Assembly (NCBI RefSeq): GCF_013386825.1
Contig: NZ_JACARC010000024.1
Coordinates: 525 to 44,787, forward strand
DNA from: Pseudomonas sp. IPO3778
GTDB lineage: Bacteria > Pseudomonadota > Gammaproteobacteria > Pseudomonadales > Pseudomonadaceae
Direction: 5' to 3'
Length of the DNA: 44,263 nucleotides
The position numbers and the translations under genes were made by a program. Shown here in pieces: positions 1 to 8,013 of the stretch. Positions within the stretch are counted from its first letter, which is position 1, and each line of letters begins with the position of its first letter. Below the pieces are notes generated by a model that saw nothing but the letters and a program-made list of their open reading frames with translations, did no database searches and was not told the DNA's origin.

Positions 1-47
1 GCTGACACACCGCCTTCGCAGCCTCGCTAAAGCTCGACAGCTCCCAC
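1..47. repeat. Right half of a REPIN, cut by the window edge
   Basis: The sequence matches the right arm of the complete REP doublets at 355-463 and 36474-36583 (core GCAGCCTCGCTAAAGCTCGA followed by CAGCTCCCAC). The left arm would lie before the window. It begins the unit that is repeated 415 bases downstream. Confidence 0.75.
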
Positions 48-111
48 ACTGAACGCTCTGTGCTTGTCAGATCTTCGCCGCTTGAGTGCACACGATTCGG
101 GAAATCTTGAG

Positions 112-188
112 TCACTCCGTGGCAAACCGCTGCCTTTTGACCCGGTACATCTCGCCATCGGCATGGCTGAGCAGGCTATCGGCATCCT
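112..188 (-). pseudogene. Orphan 3' fragment of a GGDEF gene
   Basis: This stretch encodes the same last ~25 residues as the intact cyclase ending at 527 (ending ...YRVKRQRFATE, stop at 112-114). Upstream of residue DADSL the reading frame runs into the repeat at 192-340, so no GGDEF domain is present. It is a broken copy with no expected function. Confidence 0.8.
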
Positions 189-191
189 GAT

Positions 192-340
192 GATCGTTCC
201 CACGCTCGGCGTGGGAATGCCGCCCTGGACGCTCTGCGTCCGGCCGTTGCGCAGGTTTTAAGTCCTGCACCGCGGTGACGCGGAGCGTCACTGGAGGCAT
301 TCCCACGCGGAGCATGGGAACGATCAGCGTGGGAACGATC
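192..340. repeat. Palindromic GATCGTTCCCACG repeat element
   Basis: Left arm GATCGTTCCCACGCTCGGCG (192-211) is matched by inverted sequence ending in GGGAACGATC at 316-325 and again at 331-340. The interior includes further short inversions around GACGCTCTGCGTC. Such Pseudomonas intergenic inverted repeats are usually non-coding; open frames here are artefacts. It separates the two copies of the 188-base direct repeat. Confidence 0.7.
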
Positions 341-354
341 AACCGAGATCAAAG

Positions 355-463
355 GTGGGAGCTGTCGAGCTTTAGCGAGGCTGCGATGGCGGCAGTCCTG
401 CAAATATTGATGTCGGCTGACACACCGCATTCGCAGCCTCGCTAAAGCTCGACAGCTCCCACA
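355..463. repeat. REPIN (inverted REP pair, GTGGGAGCTGTCGAGC family)
   Basis: Left arm GTGGGAGCTGTCGAGCTTTA (355-374) and right arm TAAAGCTCGACAGCTCCCAC (443-462) are exact inverse copies around a short variable centre. The same family occurs at 1-47 and 36474-36583. REPINs are moved by RAYT transposases; none lies in this window. Confidence 0.9.
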
Positions 464-603
464 CTGAACGCTCTGTGCTTGTCAGACCTTCGCCGCTTGG
501 GTGAACACGATTCGGGAAATCTTGAGTCACTCCGTGGCAAACCGCTGCCTTTTGACCCGGTACATCTCGCCATCGGCATGGCTGAGCAGGCTGTCGGCAT
601 CCT
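416..603. repeat. Direct repeat copy B (first copy at 1-188)
   Basis: Partner of the repeat at 1-188, at an offset of 415 bases. This copy includes the true 3' end of the diguanylate cyclase gene and its downstream region, so it is probably the parental copy. Confidence 0.85.
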
Positions 604-1390
604 CCCCGTCTGCCGGGTAAAACGCCACGCCGATACTGCAGGACGGCATCTTCAACCCGCCACATTCAGCGCCCAGCGGTTCGGCCATCGCGGCGAGTAT
701 TTGCTCCACCTTCCCGGCAACCGCGCTCTGCGACTGCACATCCGTCAGCAGCACGGTGAATTCATCACCGCCCATCCGCGCCACCAGGTCTGTCCCGCGC
801 ACGCAGCGTTCCAGCCGTCGTGCAATCACGCAGAGCACGCGATCGCCCATGGCATGGCCGTGCACGTCGTTGATGCCCTTGAAGTCATTGACGTCCAGAA
901 ACAGCAACGCCAGCGTGGTGTCATGGCGCTCGGCCGCTTGCAGGGCCGCGTCCAGCCGGTCGTTGAACAGGGACCGATTGGTAAGGGCCGTCAGCGAGTC
1001 ATGATGGGCGAGGAAACGTAACTCTTCCTCCGCCTGCGTCAGGGCCGTTACGTCCCGCGCGACACCGATCCGCGCCCCCACTTCTTCGGACCAGAAGGCC
1101 GCCCACAGGATGTGCACCACGCTGCCATCCTTGCGGAGGTAACGGTTGCGGAAGTCGACGTGGGGTTTGCCATTCATCACCCGCACAATCGAGGCCCGGG
1201 TGCGCGCCAGGTCTTCGGGGTGCATGTAATCGGTGATCAGGGTGCCGGTGAGCTCGTCGGCGCGGTAGCCGAGCAACGCTTCGCAGGCGTCGCTCACAAA
1301 CACAATCAGGTTTTCACTGTCGACAACGAACACCGTATCCAGCATCAGGTGGATCAGTTTGGGATAGAGGGCGTGCAGGTCAACGGGCAT
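527..1390 (-). CDS. PAS-GGDEF diguanylate cyclase
   Basis: A 287-residue soluble protein expected to make c-di-GMP from two GTP. A PAS domain spans about residues 10-118 (FVVDSENLIVFVSDACEALLG at the start, YLRKDGS near 84-90). The GGDEF domain spans about 127-283. The active-site motif GGDEF is intact at 207-211, and a product-inhibition I-site RGTD sits at 198-201, exactly five residues upstream, so the enzyme should be active and feedback-inhibited. There are no membrane segments, so the PAS domain probably senses a cytoplasmic signal. The gene stands alone; its last 77 bases are repeated at 112-188. The PAS ligand is unknown. Confidence 0.93.
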   Translation of the reverse strand: MPVDLHALYPKLIHLMLDTVFVVDSENLIVFVSDACEALLGYRADELTGTLITDYMHPEDLARTRASIVRVMNGKPHVDFRNRYLRKDGSVVHILWAAFWSEEVGARIGVARDVTALTQAEEELRFLAHHDSLTALTNRSLFNDRLDAALQAAERHDTTLALLFLDVNDFKGINDVHGHAMGDRVLCVIARRLERCVRGTDLVARMGGDEFTVLLTDVQSQSAVAGKVEQILAAMAEPLGAECGGLKMPSCSIGVAFYPADGEDADSLLSHADGEMYRVKRQRFATE

Positions 1391-1468
1391 GGGTCATCGG
1401 GCGTCAGGTTCAGATAGGCCGATCATAGCCGGTTCATGAAGGATGGCGAAAAGGAATCATCACAGTCC

Positions 1469-2077
1469 TCAGGCATGAATCGGCAGCGCCACCCCAAACA
1501 GCACAAAAAACCCGCCACACACCTTATTGAAGCGGCGCCCGGTCCGCGCCAACCAGGGCCGGACCCGGTGCGCTGCGCTGGCCACCAGGTACTCGACGAT
1601 GAACTCCACCACGGCGTAGGTCAGCGCGATGGTGAGCGTCTGCGCGATGATGCTCCGGTGCGGGTCCAGGAACGGTGGAACAAACGCGGTGAACAGCAGC
1701 AAGGCTTTGGGGTTGGAAATGGCCGATACCAGCCCCTGACGGAACAGCGACCAGCGCCGCGAGCCGTTAGCGCCGGCCACCTCCAGACTGATGGGCCCCG
1801 CCCGCCACAGCCCGAAGCCCAGCCAGATCAGATACAACCCGCCTATCACCTTCAGTGCGGTGAACCAGCTGGCCGACGCCTGGATCAGTGCCCCCAGCCC
1901 CAAGGCGCAAAACGCAAGCACGATGGCAAAGCCGAGCACGCCGCCCGTAATCGTGAACAGCGCTTTGCGGCGCCCGTGAAGGGCCCCGTGGGTCAGCACC
2001 AGTAACGCATTGGGGCCTGGCACCACCGAGATGCCGCAGCAGGTAAGCAGGTAAAGCAACCAGGTCTCAACGGGCAT
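1469..2077 (-). CDS. LysE/RhtB family amino-acid exporter
   Basis: A 202-residue inner-membrane protein with about six hydrophobic segments, the usual length of the LysE/RhtB family. The family signature PGPNALLVLTHGALHGRRKA lies at residues 21-40, followed by a glycine-rich helix. A second diagnostic stretch NPKALLLF lies near residue 121. These proteins export amino acids or derivatives by proton antiport; substrate cannot be read from sequence. It is divergent from a LysR-type regulator at 2191, the classic layout in which the regulator controls the exporter from the shared 113-base gap. No strong ribosome-binding site is visible before the ATG at 2077. Confidence 0.92.
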   Translation of the reverse strand: MPVETWLLYLLTCCGISVVPGPNALLVLTHGALHGRRKALFTITGGVLGFAIVLAFCALGLGALIQASASWFTALKVIGGLYLIWLGFGLWRAGPISLEVAGANGSRRWSLFRQGLVSAISNPKALLLFTAFVPPFLDPHRSIIAQTLTIALTYAVVEFIVEYLVASAAHRVRPWLARTGRRFNKVCGGFFVLFGVALPIHA

Positions 2078-2162
2078 GATCCGATCCAGAAAGTGTGGGT
2101 TCAGGCCTGGAGAGTGCGGGTGAACAAACCGTCATGAAAAGCGCATAATTCACGCCATAGCC

Positions 2163-2177
2163 ATTCGATTAACGAAT
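2163..2177. promoter_or_regulatory. Probable LysR-type operator
   Basis: The sequence ATTCGATTAACGAAT is an imperfect 15-base palindrome with outer arms ATTCG/CGAAT. It lies 14 bases before the LysR-type start codon, in the gap shared with the divergent exporter, which is where an autoregulatory LysR box is expected. The assignment is inference from position and symmetry. Confidence 0.5.
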
Positions 2178-2190
2178 AGAGGTTCTCGCG

Positions 2191-3054
2191 ATGCCCGCCA
2201 GCGATTTGCAACTCGATTGGCTCAAATGCTTCGTGGCCGTGGTGGATGCCGGCTCACTCTCCGGCGCGGCCCACGAGGTCAACCGGTCACAGTCTGCCGT
2301 CAGCATGCAGATGAAAAAACTCGAGGCCGCGCTCGGGCGGCAACTGCTGAGCCGTGGCCCCCGGCACCTGCAACTGACCGCCGACGGCCAGACGCTGCTG
2401 AGCTACGCCCGGCGCATGCTCGCCCTTCACGCCGAGACCCAGGCGGCGTTTCACGGTGAAGAACTGACCGGGCGCATCCGCCTGGGCGTCGCCGAAGATT
2501 ATGCGGCCAGGTACCTTACGCCGGTTCTCAAGCGGTTTTCACCGCGCTACGCCGGGGTGGAAATCGAACTGACCTGTGAACAGTCGACCGCGCTGATCCC
2601 CCGTGTACGCAGCGGCGACCTGGATCTGGCGCTGGTGTCCAGGGACTCGCCGCAAAGCGGTACATTTCTGTTCAAGGAACCCATGGTGTGGGTCGGTTCA
2701 CCCCAGTTCGAACTGTGGCGCCGCGACCCGGTGCCGATCGCTGTCTACGAAAGTGCAAGCCTGGCCCGGCATTACGCGGTGAACTCGCTCACCCAATTGG
2801 GGCGGGCATTCAAGGTGGTGTACAACAGCTCCAGCCTTGCCGGGCAGGTGGCCGCCGTAGAGGGCGGGCTGGCGATTGCCGCGATCACCCAGTGCACCGT
2901 GCAGGAGTCGCTTCAGGTGTTGGGGAGCGAGCACGGCCTCGGAAACATTCAACCCATGGAAGTTTCGATTCTGCGTAGCCGGGCGTCTCGCGGGTCTAAA
3001 GCGGTCAACAGCCTGCATGCATTCATCATCCGCGCGCTGAGGGCTCAGCCGTAG
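2191..3054 (+). CDS. LysR-type transcriptional regulator
   Basis: A 287-residue regulator with an N-terminal winged helix-turn-helix (residues about 8-66: LDWLKCFVAVVDAGSLSGAA then NRSQSAVSMQMKKLEAALG) and a C-terminal periplasmic-binding-like effector domain (about 95-285). Length is normal. An AGAGG ribosome-binding site (2178-2182) lies eight bases before the ATG. Divergence from the LysE-type exporter at 2077 suggests it controls that gene in response to an exported amino acid or analogue. No enzyme pathway sits nearby to identify the ligand. Confidence 0.94.
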   Translation: MPASDLQLDWLKCFVAVVDAGSLSGAAHEVNRSQSAVSMQMKKLEAALGRQLLSRGPRHLQLTADGQTLLSYARRMLALHAETQAAFHGEELTGRIRLGVAEDYAARYLTPVLKRFSPRYAGVEIELTCEQSTALIPRVRSGDLDLALVSRDSPQSGTFLFKEPMVWVGSPQFELWRRDPVPIAVYESASLARHYAVNSLTQLGRAFKVVYNSSSLAGQVAAVEGGLAIAAITQCTVQESLQVLGSEHGLGNIQPMEVSILRSRASRGSKAVNSLHAFIIRALRAQP

Positions 3055-3082
3055 TCGTTTTGTGATGTGTGGCACCGGCCTC

Positions 3083-3219
3083 TGTGGCGAGCGGGCTTGC
3101 CCCGCGTTGGGCTGCGCAGCAGCCCCAAAACCTGCCACCGGGCAGTGCCTGACAGAACGCGACGGCACTCAGTGGGGGCCGCTTCGCAGCCCAACGCGGG
3201 GCAAGCCCGCTCGCCACAC
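3083..3219. repeat. REPIN (TGTGGCGAGCGGGC family)
   Basis: Left arm TGTGGCGAGCGGGCTTGCCC (from 3083) is inverted at the right end (GGGCAAGCCCGCTCGCCACA, ending at 3219); GCGTTGGGCTGCG and its inverse extend the match. It fills most of the 301-base gap between the LysR-type gene and the PEBP-like gene. No gene is seen in this gap. Confidence 0.9.
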
Positions 3220-3355
3220 AAGCCCTGTTTGCCTTAATAAGCATTGAGGAGGGTGCGACAGAGCATTTCGGCACAATCATCGAGCGCTTCGGCGCAGTCC
3301 GGCGTCCCGGCGCTGTTTAGGCTTAACCCTCACCCCACGCCTGGACACCACCGCG

Positions 3356-3895
3356 ATGAAACTCAAAGCACTTGCACCTGCGATCACCCTGATCATGGCC
3401 GCCAGCGGGCACGCCGCCAGCTTCTCCCTCAGCAGCCCGGACATCGCCGACCAGCGCCCGCTGACACGCCTGCAAGAATTCAACGGCTTCGGCTGCAGCG
3501 GCGGCAACACCTCCCCTGCCCTGTCCTGGACCCCGGGCCCGGCGGGCACCAAAAGCTATGCCATTACCGTCTACGACCCCGACGCCCCCACCGGCAGCGG
3601 CTGGTGGCACTGGACCGTGGTCAACCTGCCCGCCACCGTCACCCGCCTGCCGAGCAATGTGGGCACCCACCTGCCAGCCGGGGCGGTGCAAGGGCGCACG
3701 GATTACGGCCAACCCGGCTTCGGCGGCGCCTGCCCGCCCGTGGGTGATAAACCCCATCGCTATCAATTCACCGTATGGGCGTTGAAAGTCGACACGCTGC
3801 CGATCGACAATCAGTCCAGCGGCGCCCTGGTCGGCTACATGCTCAACGCCAACAGCCTGGCCAAGGCCACACTCACGGCCCCTTACGGACGCTAG
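3356..3895 (+). CDS. Secreted YbhB/YbcL-type PEBP-family protein
   Basis: A 179-residue protein with an N-terminal signal peptide (MKLKALAPAITLIMAASGHA, cleavage likely near residue 20-21), so it should be periplasmic. The mature part carries the PEBP signatures: YDPDAPTGSGWWHWTVVNLP (about 73-92) and GFGGACPPVGDKPHRYQFTV (about 121-140). The family binds phospholipids or small anionic ligands; the bacterial role is poorly defined and the name Raf-kinase inhibitor-like refers only to homology. The stop codon is five bases from the AraC-type gene, so the two are probably co-transcribed. Confidence 0.9.
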   Translation: MKLKALAPAITLIMAASGHAASFSLSSPDIADQRPLTRLQEFNGFGCSGGNTSPALSWTPGPAGTKSYAITVYDPDAPTGSGWWHWTVVNLPATVTRLPSNVGTHLPAGAVQGRTDYGQPGFGGACPPVGDKPHRYQFTVWALKVDTLPIDNQSSGALVGYMLNANSLAKATLTAPYGR

Positions 3896-3900
3896 TCACG

Positions 3901-4710
3901 ATGGATGTTCACGAAGGTTTGCGGCACCGGGAAAGCATCATCGAAAGCTGCGTGATCAGGGCCCGGCAACACCACACCCTGCACCGCGTGCCGATCTTCA
4001 TGACCGCCCTGTGCCGCGTGCGCCAAGGGCAAAAACAGCTGCAGTGGGACGCGCGCGAAATGCGCGCCGGCCCACAGGAGTTGATTTTGCTGCCGGCGGG
4101 TCGCGAGCTGGGCGTGACCAACTTTCCCGGCGCCCAGGGGGACTACATCGCCGACGTGGTGTCGTTTCCGGTGCCGGTGCTGCGCAATTTCATCGCCCGG
4201 TATGGCGCGCAGTTCAAGGGCAGCCTGAACACAGACCTGTGCGTACGCCTGGACAAACAAACCCGACAAGCCTGGGACCACCTGCTGCTCGCCCTGAACA
4301 GCGGCGCCCCGGCGACCTTGTGCACCCACTATGGCGAGGCCGTGCTGCTGTGCCTGTGCCTGGCCGGCCAGGCGGGGCCGTTGCTGATGGACCGCAACGA
4401 TCCCTTGAGCGAGCGCGTGCAGCGGTTGATCAGCAGCCACCTGTCCCGGGACTGGACGGTGGCCAGTGTCGCGCAGCAGTTGAATCTGGGGGAATCGACC
4501 TTGCGCCGGCAACTGGCCAATGAGGATGCGAGCTTCAGGTCCATCCTGGAAAACGTGCGCCTGGGGGCGGCGTTGCAACAGCTGCAAACCTCCAGGGATT
4601 CCATTGGGGAGATTTCCAACGCCTGCGGGTATGCGTCGGCTTCACGGTTTGCGGTGCGGTTCAAATCGCATTACGGGCTGTCGCCGCGGTCGTTGCGGGC
4701 GGCGATGTGA
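3901..4710 (+). CDS. AraC-family transcriptional regulator
   Basis: A 269-residue regulator. The C-terminal domain (about 170-269) carries both helix-turn-helix elements: DWTVASVAQQLNLGESTLRR and ISNACGYASASRFAVRFKSH, ending GLSPRSLR. The N-terminal part (about 1-150) looks like the small-barrel sensing region of the ExsA/VirF branch of the family. I chose the ATG at 3901; longer frames would run back through the upstream gene. The ribosome-binding site is weak and the gap to the upstream stop is five bases, which fits translational coupling with the PEBP-like gene. The target is unknown; the co-transcribed secreted protein is the obvious candidate. Confidence 0.88.
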   Translation: MDVHEGLRHRESIIESCVIRARQHHTLHRVPIFMTALCRVRQGQKQLQWDAREMRAGPQELILLPAGRELGVTNFPGAQGDYIADVVSFPVPVLRNFIARYGAQFKGSLNTDLCVRLDKQTRQAWDHLLLALNSGAPATLCTHYGEAVLLCLCLAGQAGPLLMDRNDPLSERVQRLISSHLSRDWTVASVAQQLNLGESTLRRQLANEDASFRSILENVRLGAALQQLQTSRDSIGEISNACGYASASRFAVRFKSHYGLSPRSLRAAM

Positions 4711-4730
4711 ACGACCTGAGTCGCAAATAC

Positions 4731-4827
4731 CCCGTGGCGAGGGAGCTTGCTCCCGTTGGGTCGCGCAGCGGCCCCAAAAGATGGGACTGCTGCGCAGTCC
4801 AGCGGGAGCAAGCTCCCTCGCCACGGG
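4731..4827. repeat. REPIN (GTGGCGAGGGAGC family) between convergent genes
   Basis: CCCGTGGCGAGGGAGCTTGC (from 4731) is inverted as GCAAGCTCCCTCGCCACGGG (ending 4827), with an inner pair around GCGCAGCGGCC/GACTGCTGCGCAGTC. It separates two convergent genes (stops at 4710 and 4850) and could also stop transcription from both sides. Confidence 0.9.
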
Positions 4828-4849
4828 TACGGGGTTGGTCGTTGAGCGG

Positions 4850-6109
4850 TTACTGAAGCGCTTTGGCAACCGCGTCAAAGGCAAACATATCGTCGATCAC
4901 CTTGCCACCCGTGGGTTTGGTCTGTGCCTGCCACACCACAATCACCACATTCTTGGTCGGGTTGATGTAAACGTACTGCCCGAACGTACCGGCCGCGGTA
5001 AAGGCTTTATCCGCCTTGGAAGCGTCCGTCCAGCCCGGCCACCACATGGACGCAAAGTCACCATACGCCGCATCTGAACCCGTGGTCGCGCTGGCAAAAC
5101 TCAACCAGTCCTTGGGCAATACCTGCTGCCCACCGGCCTTGCCGCCGCTGAGCACGAACTGCCCAAACCGTCCGTAATCCTCAAGCGTCGCACTGATGCC
5201 GCTGCCGCCCACTTCATTGCCATGGGTACCGTCCAGCCACCACTTGGCGTCGGTTTGCATGCCATAGGGCGCCCAAATTTTCTCACTCAGGTATTGCGTC
5301 AGCGGCTTGCCCACCGCAGCGCTCACCAGTTGCCCCAACACCTGTGTTTCACCCGTGCTGTAGTTGGTGCGCGTGCCCGGCGGCGCGGCGGTTTGCAGGC
5401 TGGCCATAAACTTGAGCAGCGACCCGGGCACTTGCTCGCTGCGCAGTTTGATCAAGTGGCGTTCGTCGGAGGTGGGGTCGGTGTATTGCTCGTTCCACTT
5501 GATCCCGGAACGCATGGACAGGATCTGGCGCACCGTCACCTGGTCATAACCGCTGCCCGCCAACGCCGGCAAATAGCGAGTGACCTTGTCATCCAGGCTC
5601 TTGATGGCGCCGTCCTGCAGCGCAGCGCCTACGAGCGTCGAGGTAATAGACTTGGCCACCGACATCGACATCCACCGCGTCTCGGCGGTGTTGCCTTTTT
5701 CATAACGCTCGTCAACGATCTTGCCGTCCTTGAGCACCAGCAACCCGGTGACCTTGTTGATCGCCACATAGTCGTCAAGGCTGTAGTGCTTGCCTTTATA
5801 GTCAAAGGCAACCGGCCCGAGTGGCTGACTGCTGCGGGGTAACGGGAACGGATGGCCGCCGGCCTTGATCGTGCGTGTGGGGAACAACCGGTCCGTGTTA
5901 CGGAAGGTCGTCACCGCCAGCTCCTCGCTGAGCCTGCCGTCATAGATGGCCTGCACATCGCCAATCGGCTCCTGTGCATGGGGGTAAGGCTTGGCGGGAT
6001 CCGGGGTGGCCGCGCCGGCGGTCAACGACAGGGCGAGCGTTGAAGCGCACAGCAACACGTTAAGCGCGCGGCGTTCAACCAGGGATGAAGGGCGATGGAG
6101 CACGGGCAT
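4850..6109 (-). CDS. Exported serine hydrolase of the class C beta-lactamase/NylB fold
   Basis: A 419-residue protein with a signal-like N-terminus (hydrophobic LNVLLCASTLALSLTAGAA). The catalytic SxxK motif is SVAK at residues 150-153 and the tyrosine motif is YST at 250-252, in the order and spacing of the beta-lactamase family Pfam PF00144. The overall pattern (RWMSMSVAKS, RSGIKWNEQY, GTFGQYVYINP) resembles 6-aminohexanoate-dimer hydrolases and related esterases more than true beta-lactamases. I chose the ATG at 6109 because AGAGG lies five bases upstream; a GTG two codons earlier is less likely. The natural substrate cannot be told from sequence. Confidence 0.88.
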   Translation of the reverse strand: MPVLHRPSSLVERRALNVLLCASTLALSLTAGAATPDPAKPYPHAQEPIGDVQAIYDGRLSEELAVTTFRNTDRLFPTRTIKAGGHPFPLPRSSQPLGPVAFDYKGKHYSLDDYVAINKVTGLLVLKDGKIVDERYEKGNTAETRWMSMSVAKSITSTLVGAALQDGAIKSLDDKVTRYLPALAGSGYDQVTVRQILSMRSGIKWNEQYTDPTSDERHLIKLRSEQVPGSLLKFMASLQTAAPPGTRTNYSTGETQVLGQLVSAAVGKPLTQYLSEKIWAPYGMQTDAKWWLDGTHGNEVGGSGISATLEDYGRFGQFVLSGGKAGGQQVLPKDWLSFASATTGSDAAYGDFASMWWPGWTDASKADKAFTAAGTFGQYVYINPTKNVVIVVWQAQTKPTGGKVIDDMFAFDAVAKALQ

Positions 6110-6339
6110 AAGCACCTCTTTATTATTGTTTGATCGGTCTTGAAACGCTGCTGCACATCAGCTCCACTGACATGCCGAGGCTCAGGATGCAGCGCGGGAT
6201 TTTTTCTGGCGCGCGGGATCGGGCCGGATTACGCGCGGACTCGGGCCATGGAAAATCCGAAGGGTTTACACGCACGCGAACGCTCTGCTCAGGGCGTCTT
6301 ATCGATGAGACTGATGATTACTATCGAAATGGTCGCCTA

Positions 6340-6367
6340 TTGGCTTAACAGAACCCCTTCCTATAAT
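6340..6367 (+). promoter_or_regulatory. Predicted sigma-70 promoter of the MFS gene
   Basis: TTGGCT (6340-6345) and a perfect TATAAT (6362-6367) are 16 bases apart and point to the MFS gene starting at 6429. A small stem-loop CGCCTG-TCCT-CAGGCG (6388-6403) lies in the predicted leader. The rest of the 319-base gap from 6110 to 6428 shows no gene. Confidence 0.6.
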
Positions 6368-6428
6368 CGCCTCCACTTTCTCCCTCCCGCCTGTCCTCAG
6401 GCGAAATCTCCTCCCGGAACCCGACACC

Positions 6429-7655
6429 ATGCCAAGCGCAAGCCGGGCCCCTAGCGGCCTCCCCGAACATAATCAACAAACCGTCCTGCAACAGTGGCTG
6501 GCCATTCTCTCAGTGGCCGTGGGCGCCTTCGCCCTGGTCACCAGCGAATTCCTGCCGGTGGGCGTACTCAACGACGTCGCCGCCGACCTCGGCATCAGCG
6601 CCGGCCACGCCGGCCTGATGGTCACCCTGCCCGGCATCATGGCCGCCCTCGCCGCCCCGTTGCTGTCGGTGGGCATTGGCGCCATGGACCGCCGCTACCT
6701 GCTGATCGGCCTGACCCTGATCATGATCCTCGCCAACATGGTGGTGGCCTACGCCAACGACTTCAGCCTGCTGCTGTTCGGCCGCGTACTGCTGGGCATC
6801 AGCATCGGCGGCTTCTGGGCCACGGCCATCGCCCTCAGCGGCCGCCTGGCCCCCAAAGGCGTGGGCGTCGCGAAAGCCACCTCCATCATCATGATGGGCG
6901 TGACCCTGGCCACCGTCCTCGGCGTGCCCGTGGGCACCTGGCTGAGCGGCCTGATGGGCTGGCGCATGACCTTCCTCGTCACCGCGCTGGTAGGCATACC
7001 GGTACTGCTGGCACAAATGTTCCTGCTGCCCCGCCTCGAACCGGAAAAAGCCATCCGCGTCAGCGACCTGCCAGCCCTGTTCATCAACCCACAAGCCCGG
7101 GTCGGCCTCATCGCCGTACTGCTGATCGGCCTGGCGCACTTTGCCGCCTACACCTACGTCGCCCCGTTCTTCAAAAACAGCTCCGGCTTCGACGGCCCGA
7201 CCATTGGCTCCCTGCTGCTGCTCTACGGCGTGGCCGGCGTGATGGGCAACGTCTTCGCCGGCTTCGCCGCCAACCGCAGCGTGCGCCACACCCTGCTGCT
7301 GGTGGCCTTGATGATCGGCACCAGCACTGCGCTGTTCCCCTACTTCGCCACCGGCATGAGTGGCGCCGTGATGCTGATCGCATTGTGGGGCTTCGCCTTC
7401 GGCGCCTTCCCGGCGTGCGCGAGTATCTGGATGTTTGTGGTTGCACCCAAGGATGTGGAACGTGGCATGCCGCTGTTCGTGGCGTTGTTCCAGGTGATCA
7501 TTGCCGTGGGCTCGTTCTTTGGCGGGCAGATCGTCGACAAGATGGGCACTTCGGTGCTGTTGAGTCTGGCGACGGCGTTGGTGGGTGCCGGGTTTGTGAC
7601 GGTGCTGGTGTTGGGGCGCAAGGTGAGTAATAGCCTGGCGGCTCAGCCTGCCTGA
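6429..7655 (+). CDS. MFS drug/metabolite efflux transporter (DHA1 type)
   Basis: A 408-residue inner-membrane protein with twelve predicted hydrophobic helices, typical of the DHA1 branch of the major facilitator superfamily. The opening region (LSVAVGAFALVTSEFLPVGV) and the GRVLLGISIGGFWATAIALS helix resemble the YdhP/NepI/AraJ group, which export sugars, purine nucleosides or drugs by proton antiport. The motif-A loop is GAMDRRYLLI. The start at 6429 follows a predicted promoter; the ribosome-binding site is weak. A 10-bp-stem hairpin follows the gene. Substrate is not predictable. Confidence 0.9.
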   Translation: MPSASRAPSGLPEHNQQTVLQQWLAILSVAVGAFALVTSEFLPVGVLNDVAADLGISAGHAGLMVTLPGIMAALAAPLLSVGIGAMDRRYLLIGLTLIMILANMVVAYANDFSLLLFGRVLLGISIGGFWATAIALSGRLAPKGVGVAKATSIIMMGVTLATVLGVPVGTWLSGLMGWRMTFLVTALVGIPVLLAQMFLLPRLEPEKAIRVSDLPALFINPQARVGLIAVLLIGLAHFAAYTYVAPFFKNSSGFDGPTIGSLLLLYGVAGVMGNVFAGFAANRSVRHTLLLVALMIGTSTALFPYFATGMSGAVMLIALWGFAFGAFPACASIWMFVVAPKDVERGMPLFVALFQVIIAVGSFFGGQIVDKMGTSVLLSLATALVGAGFVTVLVLGRKVSNSLAAQPA

Positions 7656-7664
7656 GTATGAAAA

Positions 7665-7690
7665 ACGGGACTGATTGATTTCAGTCCCGT
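7665..7690 (+). terminator. Hairpin after the MFS gene
   Basis: A perfect 10-bp stem ACGGGACTGA/TCAGTCCCGT with loop TTGATT sits 9 bases after the stop codon. There is no long T run on the + strand, so it may act as a weak or bidirectional terminator or an mRNA 3'-end protector. Confidence 0.6.
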
Positions 7691-7796
7691 GGCTTGTGGC
7701 AGTGAGCACAGCACCTTGCTCCATTGCCTACAGTTGCGTCAGAATCCGCCGGCTTGTGCTCCTGGGTCGGCCTCTCTAAGGTTGCTCGGTCGCTGA

Positions 7797-8013
7797 AACC
7801 TCAGTGATCGGGTTTAGTAGCCCGAGGTTCAACCTAACGTGTGCATGAGCTTCATCTGTCGGACGTCCTTGTCTGTGCTTGATGGTGGCTGTGCGTAGGG
7901 CGCCCTCGGGCGCGCCGGTTTTTATTAGGTTCCCCCGGTCTACTAACCTGCGTACAGCTGCCACCCCCTCGTTTAGTAGCAACGGGGTGGAAGCCCGAGC
8001 AAGGAACTTAACG
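7797..8013 (+). ncRNA. Highly structured leader upstream of the DUF6124 gene
   Basis: Several stems are visible. AACCTC/GAGGTT (7797-7802, 7824-7829) encloses CGGG/CCCG around TTTAGTAG. GGTGGC-TGTGCG (7884-7895) can pair with CGTACA (7951-7956) and GCCACC (7960-7965), enclosing a GCGCC-CTCG-GGCGC hairpin (7900-7912 area) and AGGTT/AACCT. A last hairpin CCACCCC/GGGGTGG (7961-7967, 7984-7990) again displays TTTAGTAG in its loop, 24 bases before the start codon. The strand 7961-7965 is used by two exclusive pairings. This looks like a regulatory leader; it could also be a structured DNA site. Confidence 0.5.

Larger units (their letters stand above)
1..188. repeat. Direct repeat copy A (second copy at 416-603)
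   Basis: Positions 1-188 align without gaps to 416-603 at a constant offset of 415 bases, with about five mismatches seen by eye. The unit contains half a REPIN, the intergenic tail, and the last codons of the diguanylate cyclase gene that ends at 527. Identity stops sharply at 188/603, two or three bases before the GATCGTTCCCACG element starts at 192. This looks like a partial duplication associated with repeats rather than a mobile element of its own. Confidence 0.85.

Noticed and set aside
1380..2085. Cyclase and LysE-type genes both start ATGCCCGTTGA
   Set aside because: The similarity is about eleven bases and the proteins are unrelated beyond the first three residues; taken as coincidence.
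6510..7724. 404-codon open frame opposite the MFS gene
   Set aside because: Antisense shadow; composition dominated by His, Gln, Gly and Ala, no domain.
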